Shown piece by piece: positions 1 through 9,308 of a stretch of DNA of 64,000 nucleotides; within the stretch, counting starts at the first letter, position 1, and each line of letters begins with the position of its first letter. Source of the DNA: Picochlorum sp. 'celeri' (taxonomy: Eukaryota > Chlorophyta > Trebouxiophyceae); contig JAACMV010000003.1 in the NCBI GenBank assembly GCA_010909725.1, positions 682,001 to 746,000 of the forward strand, in the 5' to 3' direction. A program made the translations under genes and the position numbers. Below the pieces are notes generated by a model. It made no database searches and was not told where the DNA came from. It saw only the letters and a list, made by a program, of their open reading frames with translations.

Positions 1-6
1 TTTTAT

Positions 7-450
7 TTATAACGTAGGTTTTGCTTCAAATCCCATGTCATTCACAGCCTCAACCACCCGCTCAAGCTGCTGTGCTGCTTCTCCAAATGACTCTGCAGTC
101 AATGCCACCGTCACTTTCTTTGCCTCCAGATCAGCCTTGGCAGACTCGACGATATCCATCTTCTCTAACCCTTCCTCCACTCGAGATGTGCATCCATCGC
201 ATACCATTCCATCCACAGCAATATCAACTTCAATGATGCTGTCCGATGCAGCAATGTAGTGCTGCTGCTGGCCTATCGATGCTCTTCTGGTGAAGAATTT
301 ATTCGCAGTACATCTCTTTAATGTAGTATTGGGTTTGGTATATGGGGCTGCATGCCATTGGGTGTGTGTTCGCCATGGCGACCCAACATTACCTTGCAAG
401 GCTGTGTTTCTGACGACAGACGATCGGATTCTTTGAATTAATGACGACAT
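7..450 (-). CDS. HMA-domain metal-binding protein with N-terminal presequence
   Basis: 147 aa. The C-terminal half (about residues 72-147) is a heavy-metal-associated ferredoxin-like domain with the metal site MVCDGCTSR (C84 and C87), as in copper chaperones and the N-terminal domains of Cu-ATPases. The first 65 residues are rich in Arg, Ser and Thr with almost no acidic residues, which suggests a mitochondrial or plastid transit peptide. A role as a soluble organellar Cu(I) chaperone is inferred from the single HMA domain. The start is the first in-frame ATG. The gene ends only a few bases from the window edge, but the TAA stop is inside, so it is complete. Confidence 0.8.
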   Translation of the reverse strand: MSSLIQRIRSSVVRNTALQGNVGSPWRTHTQWHAAPYTKPNTTLKRCTANKFFTRRASIGQQQHYIAASDSIIEVDIAVDGMVCDGCTSRVEEGLEKMDIVESAKADLEAKKVTVALTAESFGEAAQQLERVVEAVNDMGFEAKPTL

Positions 451-891
451 GGTTATTAGAAATCTTACTAATAATTAATTATGGGTCGAGACGGTTGTTT
501 CATGCAGTACTCGAGCCTTTTTTTCTGATCAAATCAACAGACTGGCAGATGTGTACTGTGCACAGTGATCACTGGCTCATGAGCCACACTCATTTACAAT
601 GAAAATTCATTGATGATGTCTTGAGAATGGAAGAATGTTCTGGTGGTGGAAAGACGTATGGTTACATGCAAATGATCATAATAATAATATTGTGCAGTTC
701 ATCATCATGCAGTGGTCAGTGGAGGGAATGAACAACGGTCGCCTTCACTGCCAGTGGCATGTGTCATGATGATGGCAAGAAGAAAAAGTCCTCAATGATG
801 TTTGATTTTCGAATGCAGAAGTGACAAGTTTTTTTTTCTGTTCTCTCGTTTCTGTCTCTCTATCGTTGTATGAATAGGAGCGTCTTGATGC
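451..891. other. Intergenic gap upstream of the HMA gene
   Basis: No convincing coding exon is seen on either strand. The gap holds three abutting perfect palindromes at 555-566 (ACTGTGCACAGT), 565-572 (GTGATCAC) and 573-586 (TGGCTCATGAGCCA), about 105-136 bases upstream of the HMA start codon. These may be protein-binding sites in its promoter. The rest is AT-rich with ATAATA runs. Confidence 0.5.
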
Positions 892-1833
892 TTAATAAAA
901 TTTGTTTCCGCGGTTTCCACCTCCTGGTCGCTTGGTACAATCATATCCTCTGCGGATTCGACCGACGCACTTGTTCTGTTTGAAGGTGTTATTTCTTCCC
1001 TCTCCGCGAATAGTTTGTGATGTTTTGAAAAAGTCTTGCTTGGCGTTCTTGCCGACGTTTCCTTCAATCAGGTACCCATTACCCTTGACGTTGATGAGGG
1101 AGACGGCATGCTTGCAGCCGCACAAATCGCGGCCATCCAGGATATTTCCCTTGACAACTCCGTTTCTGGTGTTCTCTTTGACGTCAATCGGTTCTGCAGT
1201 TACTCCTGGGCCGATTTTATTGTAAAGAATTTTATTTCCCACGCATTTGTCATTGGGTGTGTTTTTGGAGCTGGATCCGAGGTAGATACCCTCACCCACA
1301 CCCTTGTTTCTCCTGCCAGTCTTTGTAATACGGCAGTTCTTCACCGTATTATAATGACTTCTGTATTGGATATGGATGGCTTCAGAATGTGTTTGTGTCA
1401 CGGTCACACTATCAAGTGTGCAGTGTTCTGCGCCTTCGAGGCGAATACCTTTCAAGGCATTCTTGACAGTGATTCCAACAATGTTGATGTACTTTGACTT
1501 GTGAATCCTGAGTCCAATGCCACCCTTGGCATCCACAACAGCTTTTGATGTCCCACAAAGTGTGATGGGTCTCCATTTGTTTCCCTTCTTGCGGCTGAAA
1601 TCAACTCTTCTCCACTTGCCGCCTCTGATGACGTTGTTGTACTTTCCATCTCCCATGAGAATCAAATCGCCAGGTCTCGCGGTATGAACAGCTTTTGCAA
1701 ATTGCTGGTTATTCTTGACCCAAACTTTCCTTGTATGGCGATACTTTTCGCATTTTGGATCCGTGTATGCAAAGACGGAAGGCAGCAAGACCAAGAGCAG
1801 GATGCACCACATGGCAGTTTGATGCATCGACAT
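892..1833 (-). CDS. Secreted right-handed beta-helix protein
   Basis: 313 aa. Residues 1-22 form a signal peptide (hydrophobic LLLVLLPSVFA followed by YTDP). The mature protein fits a right-handed parallel beta-helix: repeated short strands with Asn/Ile/Val ladders, such as GIGLRIHKSKYINIVGITVKN and further turns to about residue 270. This is the fold of pectate-lyase-like and PL6-type polysaccharide lyases and of carbohydrate-binding Pbh1 repeats. I cannot identify a catalytic triad, so the enzymatic activity is unknown. The protein is very basic and has several Cys, including a C-terminal pair. A role in cell-wall or mucilage polysaccharide binding or cleavage is inferred. Confidence 0.75.
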   Translation of the reverse strand: MSMHQTAMWCILLLVLLPSVFAYTDPKCEKYRHTRKVWVKNNQQFAKAVHTARPGDLILMGDGKYNNVIRGGKWRRVDFSRKKGNKWRPITLCGTSKAVVDAKGGIGLRIHKSKYINIVGITVKNALKGIRLEGAEHCTLDSVTVTQTHSEAIHIQYRSHYNTVKNCRITKTGRRNKGVGEGIYLGSSSKNTPNDKCVGNKILYNKIGPGVTAEPIDVKENTRNGVVKGNILDGRDLCGCKHAVSLINVKGNGYLIEGNVGKNAKQDFFKTSQTIRGEGRNNTFKQNKCVGRIRRGYDCTKRPGGGNRGNKFY

Positions 1834-1867
1834 GATTGGCAGTTTGCAGTTGAAAATTCTTCAAGTG

Positions 1868-1884
1868 ATGCGATATATAAAAGT
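1868..1884 (-). promoter_or_regulatory. Likely TATA box of the beta-helix gene
   Basis: On the minus strand the sequence reads AACTTTTATATATCGCATC about 35-50 bases upstream of the ATG at 1833. It is a plausible core promoter element for the beta-helix gene, with no independent support. Confidence 0.35.
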
Positions 1885-2639
1885 TTTTATCAAATTCTTC
1901 CTGCTCTTCTCTGCACAAAGATATATATATATAGATGCACATAATACGATGCGGATTGTTGTAGACGGCACACACTCGTTTTCCATCTGTTGATGATGGA
2001 AGGAGAGCCTCTTCACGACCAGTGGTGTTTTTGAGGCTATGGCGGGCTAGGGTATGATCCCACCGCACAGCAGTTTCACGGCCACAGAGACCGGCTATAT
2101 ATCAAAGATCGTACTTTTTTTGAAATTAAATTCACTCAAAACCCGGGATCAGGTCTCAGGCCACCACACGCTACTACTATCTCAAATATGTAGAAGGTAG
2201 AAGGCTTCGCCGCGGCAAGGGACGTTTCAAGATACCTATGCTCTCTAAAGAACGAACGATTACTATTCTATAAATTATGAACAATTCAATAAGTCATATT
2301 TCTATACTATTCAGACATGTGTGTCGTTGGTGCACTTGAATCGAGGTTATGATCAGATATCTCTCTCTGTATGACCGGGGTCTGTGACGACTGACGTCCA
2401 GAGTTGACTTGACACATCTACTCGACCCTTTTTGACCACCTTCAGCATCGATAGAGCATTGAACTAATGTTATGGACTGATATTTTTCCATGTACTACCG
2501 CTCGATCAAATGTATCCCGGTCGGAACACACACGGCACGGCCTGGCCAAGTCACAAGGTGGTCTGTGGTCTGCAGACGACCAACGACCAAGTGGCGCCTT
2601 GACGGTTGTAGGTTGGATCACCTCCATCATCAATTTTAA
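1885..2639. other. Intergenic gap, no gene recognised
   Basis: About 750 bases between the promoter of the beta-helix gene and the 3' end of the Nudix gene. Short open frames exist on both strands but overlap each other and show no recognisable protein, and no RNA gene is recognised. Near 1920 there is a TATATATATATA run that could be promoter sequence. Confidence 0.4.
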
Positions 2640-3194
2640 TCACGGATTCCAATTCAAATACGCCGCTTCTGCCTGCAACCATGCGGTATAGTTTTGAGGA
2701 CACTCTTGAATGAGACTCTGAAGACTGCCTGGGTCTATCCACTGAACATCAATCACCTCTCCATCATCAAATTTGAGGGATGATGCATCATGAAATCCTT
2801 CTAATCGAAAGCTTTGAACAAGCTCAACATCATGGAATTCCCCCTCATGTAATTCCCTCTTGTGCGTTTGAGCAATAGGTCCAACCAACACTGCCCCAGA
2901 ATTGGACGCATCCTGCAAGGAAATTCCCAACTCCTCCTTCAAACCTCGTACCACCGCCTCTCTATATGATTCTCCTGGTTGCAAATGTTCCGCCAAGGAC
3001 AAATCCCACTGATTAGGCCCAATCTTCTTCAACGGACTACGTTTCTGAAGTAGCAAGCGACCTTGTGTGTCATACACCCAGCAGTAGACTGCTCGGTGTA
3101 ATAATCCAGTCCGATGGACCACACCTCTATATTCCTGTCGCACTACAGTATTAGATTCATCCACAATATCAAAAACCTCGTCTTCCTGCTCCAT
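2640..3194 (-). CDS. Nudix hydrolase of the IPP-isomerase-like type
   Basis: 184 aa from the first true ATG (MEQEDEVFDIVDESN), which is the usual N-terminus of this Nudix subgroup. The Nudix box appears as AEHLQPGESYREAVVRGLKEELGI, with the REXXEELGI-like helix (E, EE) that binds metal. The first Gly of the canonical box is replaced, as is common in IDI-like and plant NUDX3-like members. The preceding WDLSLAEH also matches that group. It probably hydrolyses a pyrophosphate-linked metabolite; the substrate is not predictable. The frame stays open upstream for 26 codons to a possible splice acceptor (TTGATTGTCAG), so an additional 5' exon is possible. Confidence 0.8.
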   Translation of the reverse strand: MEQEDEVFDIVDESNTVVRQEYRGVVHRTGLLHRAVYCWVYDTQGRLLLQKRSPLKKIGPNQWDLSLAEHLQPGESYREAVVRGLKEELGISLQDASNSGAVLVGPIAQTHKRELHEGEFHDVELVQSFRLEGFHDASSLKFDDGEVIDVQWIDPGSLQSLIQECPQNYTAWLQAEAAYLNWNP

Positions 3195-3474
3195 ATGGGC
3201 GACCTTGTTTGAAATGTCGAATGTATGTATTGGAGACGCTTCTTCTTCGTTCCCTTTGGGCCTGACAATCAATAGGAGATTTCAATACTCTATGACCACA
3301 TCAACTCTAAAATAGTATTCCCCAGCCATTGCTTCCATGATGGAATACATGGGCGAGTCTGCTTTTTTTAAATTCGAAACAGAGAATTCCTTGTTTTTGA
3401 ATACAATACCCAGTGAGACACGCGTCTATTATTCTTCATATATGTACTACCGGTAGAAATAAATTATTTAAAAA

Positions 3475-4088
3475 ATGGTGGATGGGGAAGAAACAAAAGG
3501 TAGGTGTTGGTTTGGTTTGGGACGTGTTGATTTTGAAACGCATTGGGAGAAACCGGCCCCATACTTGCAGTATAGCCATGGCTTTTAGATCCGATTTTTA
3601 TATATGGTTTTACATACATATTTGGTACAGGTGAGAAGAAGGAGACGGTGGAGGAGGAGCAGCAGCGGCAGGAAGAATTGAAAGAATTGAAAGAAGACAA
3701 GGGGAAGGAAGTCGCACAAGCTGATGATGACGAGGACGATGAGGAAGATTTCAATGCATTTGACGAAGAAGAAGAAGAAGACGACGACGATGATGACGAT
3801 AATGACGATGACGTGGTGCCAGAAGGCGAAGTTGAAGTGGATGATTTGAACGAGCCTGGGACATCGTCTCAAAACCCAAAGAGAAAGAGACATGATGATG
3901 ATGGTGATGATGATAATGAGGCAGCTGAGATTGTTGCTGGTCTTTCAGGAGATGAAGTTGATCCATCGAATATCATCGAAGGAGGACGAGGGTCTCGAAG
4001 AGGGCGGTATGCAAGTGGGGCAGGGGGGTCGGGTGCTAAAAAGTACATTGCCAAGGCAGAAGTTGCATCTGATGAAGATAGCTGGTAG
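3475..4088 (+). CDS. Acidic nuclear protein with CHZ-like motif (histone-chaperone candidate)
   Basis: Two exons, 3475-3499 and 3631-4088, with intron 3500-3630 (GTAGGT to GGTACAG, phase 1). The joined frame starts MVDGEETKGEKK from an ATG in AAAAATGG context; the long second exon has no ATG of its own upstream. The protein has an E/K-rich start, long runs of Asp and Glu, a basic cluster NPKRKRH (nuclear signal), then DPSNIIEGGRGSRRGRY near the C-terminus. The last segment resembles the CHZ motif of H2A.Z-H2B chaperones (CHZ1/HIRIP3: a hydrophobic NII followed by R-rich RGxR). A histone-chaperone role is inferred from this and from the acidity. Its stop lies 12 bases from the stop of the convergent ABC transporter. 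Confidence 0.65.
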
Positions 4089-4100
4089 TCGTCGTATGCG

Positions 4101-7028
4101 TTACATGCGGAGGAGCTTTTCTAGTGCAATGATCCGAAGTCCTACTCCTAGTAGAAATAATGCCACTAAATCAATGTAAAAGTTTCTCACATCATAGTTC
4201 AAGAGCTTCAAGTCTGCACAGCGAGCCAGTAGCCAAACACCTTTAAGCTGATTTGATTCTGCGATTAGAAAACCCTCCATTGCAAAACGTGGAAATGATA
4301 TTGATTGTAATAGTATCATGAGGATGCCTGGGTCTGGTTGCCTGGCCACGAGTGTCGAGATTAATGTGATTATTGCTGCAGCAAGTTGGGATGATGACTC
4401 TCCAAGGTACAAGGACAAGGCGTAGGAGATTCCTGCACATGAGTAAAAAATAAATACGGTCACCAAGTAGAGGTATGTCCAAGTAGCTCTTGGACTCGCG
4501 AAACTAGCCCAGCCGGCCAAGAATAGAATTGATTTGATGCAAGACCCAATCATATCAAATGCATCAAGAGCCACAAAATACGCAAGCTTGCTGATTCCAG
4601 ATGACTGGTGTTCTCTTTTGATCATCAGTGCATGTGTTGTAAAGGTTGTTGTCGTGCTTACAGTCGCGATGAGTCCTAATGCGACGACAGCGTAGGAGAC
4701 TTGGCTTGCATACGACATGATGGTTGATTTCCCCCGATCTGACAACAATCCAACAGTGAGTCCTGTGAGCACTACCATGATGTAGTCTGCCATTGCCTCT
4801 AGAGGTTCTCTAGTTCGATGTAATCCTGCTCGCTGTATAAACCAATATGCTTGCCTAAAGAAACCAATCTGCCTGTTGGAATCATCATGGTCAGTCCTCC
4901 TTCCAAGTAATGGTGCTTTGAGTTCCAGGGATGCAAAGGTTATGGCAAATGCCTTGAGTACCTTGCTAATTATACTGGTGTCACGAAGGACAGAAATGTT
5001 CTCATTCTCATCAGAGTAATACATTGTAGGATATTCTTCGCCTGCCGCTGTCACCTGCTCTTCATGATCATCATGGCTCCATGAAGCCAAGGGCAAGATC
5101 ATGGCACTCTCTGGATACTCATGCCTATACTCTAGTAGCAGTTCGTCCATACAAATACCAAAATCTATGTCTTTTGTCGAAATGATATCCACGATAAAAT
5201 CGGCTGGATTGGTATGTATTGGTAGTTGAAAGCCCAAGGCTTCAAAATGCTTCTCAACAGAATGTGTCTTGCCATAATATACCGACGTACCCCCTGATGC
5301 CATCAGCAGTACATTATCACACAAATAAAAACATTCGTTTCTAGGTTGATGGAGTACGGCGCATGTCGTTACCCTTTTTTCTGTAGCAATTTCCCTCAGG
5401 CTTTGAATGAGTGAAAATGCAGAGCTTGAATCCAACCCAGACGTGGGCTCATCAAGAAATAGAACCTTTGGTTTCTGTACCATTTCTAGGCCAATATTCA
5501 CACGCTTCTTCTGCCCTCCACTAATACCATACTTTGAAGATGGATCCCCGACGAGCTCATTTTGTACGCTTTGCAAATGCAGCAAGCTAATGGTTTCAAA
5601 CACAGCACGCTGATGGTCTTCCCATGTTGACGAACGCTTCATTCCAAAGCGTGCTGCATACAAAAGGTTCTCTTTCACCGTCAGAGTGGAAAACATGATG
5701 TCATCTTGTGGTACGTAGCCCAAATTCCCCCTCAATGTATGCATATTATCCTCTTTGCCATTCACAAAAATGTGCCCACTCGTCTGCACAGCATACGAAG
5801 ATGCACGCCCTGCTAATAAGGACAAAAGAGAAGACTTTCCGGCCCCTGATGGACCAAGAATAGCCGTGACACTTCGTTTCTCAAACCGACCAGACACATC
5901 AGAGAGCAACACCTTTCTGGTATGACTCACCAGCTCCATACTTGTATGAAAAAATGCCACATCAATATCTGCATCTCCATCTCCATACGATGATGCATGT
6001 GAATCTGATATGTCATCCGAAGATATTGGTACTGCTGTATCGAACTCTATGCGGTGGTGCTTTTTGGGCGCAACATGCAACCGTGGAGGAAATGGCTTCC
6101 ACCGTATTCTCAATCTGTCCTGGTGGGTAATATTGGACATAATCTGGCTGTACTGCTTGGAAACAAACCATATGATTGCCAAAAGCAAGAGCAGTAAAAC
6201 ATCAGCTGACACGCCCCCATAATTGGACAGCGGAACCTCAGTCTTCTCTGGACAAAAGGATCCAATGGGGCAGGGCTGGGGTGCTACAGATCCTTGCTTA
6301 CAATAATGCCCTCGAGGACACGCGAGTTTTGTCGTCGTATTTGGACAAAAATACCGTTTTGGGCAGTACATATTACCACTTCCATACTTCCATGATTCAA
6401 CCCCTGGAAACGCATCCTGTGGTATGATACTCCAGGTATCGGCACCACCACAGGGAAGATCCATTCGCCTCTTATATGCAAACGGTGCACACCAATACGA
6501 CGAAGATTCCTGCGGAAAACGCTTTGGTGGAGGACGAGGTGTCGCCCGTAGACACAAACTTCCCTTTGGACACGGTATCATACAATTCAAACCACGTGGG
6601 CAAAAGTACCCATCACAGCATGGGTGGTACTTTGTCCCTTCATCATCATACCCAAAAAAACCAGGCAAGCATTCTGCCTTATTCACCTCTGCTGCTGGAC
6701 ATGCCGATGTCGAAGGTATTTTCTCAGGATTCTGTGTCAGAAGCATGAATTTATAGTATATTTCAATCGCCTCAGGTCCACATAAACTCTTGACCAAGAC
6801 ACTCGAGTTGAAACACACATGGTCTGACATTGACTGTTTTGGAAATTCAAACGACTCCTCCATGGCACTAGCGATATCCAGTGGATCCCTTCCGAAACAA
6901 AACCCAACATGATGCTCAACTTGGTCATACAAGCGATGCAAAATATCCAACCAGGCGTCTCGGGGACTGCCCTTTGCTGACACAAGCAAAAGCAACAATA
7001 ACAACGCCACGGAGACCCAAAACCCCAT
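4101..7028 (-). CDS. ABCG half-transporter with Cys-rich extracellular N-terminus
   Basis: 975 aa, single exon. Signal peptide 1-20, then a Cys-rich luminal/extracellular region (about 40-265) with many CP and CPxG motifs, and a membrane segment at 277-289. The nucleotide-binding domain follows: Walker A GPSGAGKS (392-399), Q-loop Q441, signature ISGGQ (502-506), Walker B VLFLDE (522-527) and an H-loop in VLHQPR. The C-terminal third holds about six membrane helices. This order (SP, Cys-rich, TM, NBD, TMD) matches the plant ABCG24/28 type rather than the ordinary ABCG half-transporters. It is likely an exporter of lipid or wall precursors acting as a dimer; the substrate is inferred only from the family. 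Confidence 0.9.
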   Translation of the reverse strand: MGFWVSVALLLLLLLVSAKGSPRDAWLDILHRLYDQVEHHVGFCFGRDPLDIASAMEESFEFPKQSMSDHVCFNSSVLVKSLCGPEAIEIYYKFMLLTQNPEKIPSTSACPAAEVNKAECLPGFFGYDDEGTKYHPCCDGYFCPRGLNCMIPCPKGSLCLRATPRPPPKRFPQESSSYWCAPFAYKRRMDLPCGGADTWSIIPQDAFPGVESWKYGSGNMYCPKRYFCPNTTTKLACPRGHYCKQGSVAPQPCPIGSFCPEKTEVPLSNYGGVSADVLLLLLLAIIWFVSKQYSQIMSNITHQDRLRIRWKPFPPRLHVAPKKHHRIEFDTAVPISSDDISDSHASSYGDGDADIDVAFFHTSMELVSHTRKVLLSDVSGRFEKRSVTAILGPSGAGKSSLLSLLAGRASSYAVQTSGHIFVNGKEDNMHTLRGNLGYVPQDDIMFSTLTVKENLLYAARFGMKRSSTWEDHQRAVFETISLLHLQSVQNELVGDPSSKYGISGGQKKRVNIGLEMVQKPKVLFLDEPTSGLDSSSAFSLIQSLREIATEKRVTTCAVLHQPRNECFYLCDNVLLMASGGTSVYYGKTHSVEKHFEALGFQLPIHTNPADFIVDIISTKDIDFGICMDELLLEYRHEYPESAMILPLASWSHDDHEEQVTAAGEEYPTMYYSDENENISVLRDTSIISKVLKAFAITFASLELKAPLLGRRTDHDDSNRQIGFFRQAYWFIQRAGLHRTREPLEAMADYIMVVLTGLTVGLLSDRGKSTIMSYASQVSYAVVALGLIATVSTTTTFTTHALMIKREHQSSGISKLAYFVALDAFDMIGSCIKSILFLAGWASFASPRATWTYLYLVTVFIFYSCAGISYALSLYLGESSSQLAAAIITLISTLVARQPDPGILMILLQSISFPRFAMEGFLIAESNQLKGVWLLARCADLKLLNYDVRNFYIDLVALFLLGVGLRIIALEKLLRM

Positions 7029-7211
7029 TATTATGAAACAATGTACGCCATATATTTAATCTAGATAGGGTTTGAGAGCTCTAGCCCAGTGAGGAAGTGT
7101 CATGGTTACAATTTTTCCAACACATGTAATTTCAGTCAACTCGGAATGAATGACGGAGTCTCCATATCCTTCACTCGACTCTGATATACATTTTTTTATA
7201 AATATACTATA

Positions 7212-8463
7212 TTATGAATGGGCGCGGTCAAGGTACGAGTCTATTCTATGTTTGAGCTGTACCATGTCCTCCTTTGCAAGTTGGGCTCCCTGGAATTGAA
7301 CAGCCAATGCTCCTGCCATACACGCACATCTGCATGCATCCTTGAGAGGAGCATGTCGTATCAAAGAATATAAGAATGCTGCACTGAAATGATCTCCAGC
7401 ACCGATGGTATCTACTACATTGACCTTGTCAGCATGTGAGGACACAATATATGCTGTATGTGCTGGGGAACTCGTGTCAAGGGCACCAGCAAGGCAGCCC
7501 TGATCACCTCGGCTGACAACCATGGTGAATTGATATCGTTCTACCATGTATGTAATGAAATCGTGCAGGTACGCTTCCCGAGATACCCCCTGGGCATCCC
7601 TCCCAATGAGGGATGCAAACTCTAGTGCTTCGAATTCATTGCAAAACAGCAAATCTATCAATTTGTCTTCTAAAATCTGCAGGAAAAGTTCAATGAATCC
7701 CTTGACAACATCAAAGCTGGCAAAATCAAAGGATATTTTGGATCCTGTGTCCTTCAGATGCCTCATGGTGTCTACGATTGTCGAGCTCTTGTGAACATAA
7801 TATCCTTCAAAATGGGTCCAGGTGGGACGCAGCTCATGAATCTCCTTTTGAGTTAATGTATGGTTCATGGAGGCTCTGAGACATGTTCGCATTGTCCGCT
7901 GTCCATCAGGGCCAACGAGACACAGGCATACACCATTCCCTCTGGTCTGGTCTATTGATGCATATTCCATCCGTACGCCACAGGATGCCATCGCTGATAC
8001 ATACTCCTGACCATTCTGATCACTCCCTAGAGTCCCTGAAAAGTTGACAGAGACACAATCGTTGTCCTCCGATGGCTCGATATGGTCAGGACGCTCCGTC
8101 TGAGGGTCTTGTACTGAGCTGCAGGAAGAAAGCCCAGCCAAGCATTTGGCGACATTTGCAGCCGATCCTCCCGGAATCCTATACATATATTATGAAATAA
8201 TGAGATGAATCGGCCATACTATCATTGTATCCGACTCTCGCATGCGTGTGACATGCAGTCAGTCAGCATGTGCCATACCTCGCCACGATCTCGATCTCTT
8301 TTAGGCATTTCTCGAGCTCATCTTCATCTATGATATCAGATCCTCCAGCAGAGTATCCAAAACGCTCTAGTAAACCCTGTGGTGACTCACATGCAATTAT
8401 ATCAAGTACTGGATCACCAATACATAACACAGTAGCCTTTAAGGGGCTCTGGTTACCATTCAT
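7212..8463 (-). CDS. PfkB-family carbohydrate/nucleoside kinase
   Basis: Two exons on the minus strand, 8463-8279 and 8178-7212, intron 8278-8179 (GTATGG to GTATAG). The joined codon AG|G gives EIVARIPGGSAANVAK, the first PfkB signature. The product is 383 aa. The second signature, with the anion hole and catalytic Asp, is DTIGAGDHFSAAF near the C-terminus. Overall it resembles the adenosine-kinase-like branch. The start chosen (MNGNQS) lies just before the first beta-strand. An in-frame upstream ATG at 8571 would add 36 residues. It shares a short divergent promoter with TRAPPC4. Confidence 0.85.
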
Positions 8464-8573
8464 TTCAAGAAATATCGATATATATTGGACAATGTGGTAT
8501 ATAGATGGAAGAATATGAGGCAGATCAGTGTGTACCATGTTTGAAATAAAGACTCCCGTCAAAGAAATCATTG

Positions 8574-8593
8574 GATGGGATCAATGTCCCATC
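8574..8593. promoter_or_regulatory. GATGGGA/TCCCATC inverted repeat in a divergent promoter
   Basis: Seven-base perfect arms separated by TCAATG lie between the PfkB start (8463) and the TRAPPC4 start (8675). Related TGATGGG/CCCATCA elements occur in four other divergent promoters of this window, so a transcription-factor site is plausible. Confidence 0.4.
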
Positions 8594-8674
8594 TATACGT
8601 TGTGTTCTCTTGATGCCTCTTTCATCTCTCGACAAACTGAAGGCAGGCAATACAATGAATAATAATAGAAAATA

Positions 8675-9225
8675 ATGACCTCTGTGATATATTCGCTCTG
8701 GATTGTGGGGAGGAATGGGGGTCTGTTGTTTAGCAAGGTGGGTTTTTTTTCACTGTTTCATGTTTCAATTCCATGTTGTTTCATCCCGATTGGTTTGGAT
8801 TTTCGTAGGATATACCAGGTCACAAGGATTCATCAACCCTAGGAATTGATTTTAATGATAAATTACGGTTGGCGAGTAGTTGGTTTGGCATGTGCGGCAT
8901 ATCGTCTCAGTTGTCACCTCAGCCTTTGAGTCCCTCATCATCGTCAGGTGGCATGCACGTGCTCAAGGCGGATACGTTTGATCTCCATAGCTATCAGACT
9001 CTGACTGGGACAACGTTCATGATGGTGACGAGCCCAAATTATAGGAATGCGGCTAGTGTTTTGAAGGATACAGTGTACAAATTGTATTGTGACTATGTGC
9101 TGAAGAATCCCTTTTATGAAGCAGATCAGGTGATCAAGAGCAGTTTATTCGATCAAAAGATAGTAGAATCGCTTTCAAGATATTCAATAGGAGCACCTGG
9201 GGTGGCTGCGCCACTCGCTGCATAA
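8675..9225 (+). CDS. TRAPPC4: TRAPP complex subunit TRAPPC4/Trs23
   Basis: Two exons, 8675-8737 and 8809-9225, intron 8738-8808 (GTGGGT to TTCGTAG, phase 0); 159 aa. Exon 1 encodes MTSVIYSLWIVGRNGGLLFSK, the typical longin-like N-terminal strand. Exon 2 continues DIPGHK and contains the segment KLRLASSWFGM and, in the C-terminal part, YCDYVLKNPFYEAD, a hallmark of Trs23. It is a core subunit of the TRAPP tethering complex and Ypt1/Rab1 exchange factor at the Golgi. The length is close to that of the shorter family members. It is convergent with the next gene. Confidence 0.85.
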
Positions 9226-9308
9226 ATATCACATTTATTACAATTCAACAACAAGGATATTGTGTGTGTGTCGTTTTAGGGAAAAAACACGAGGGTTTCA
9301 AAAGTGTT

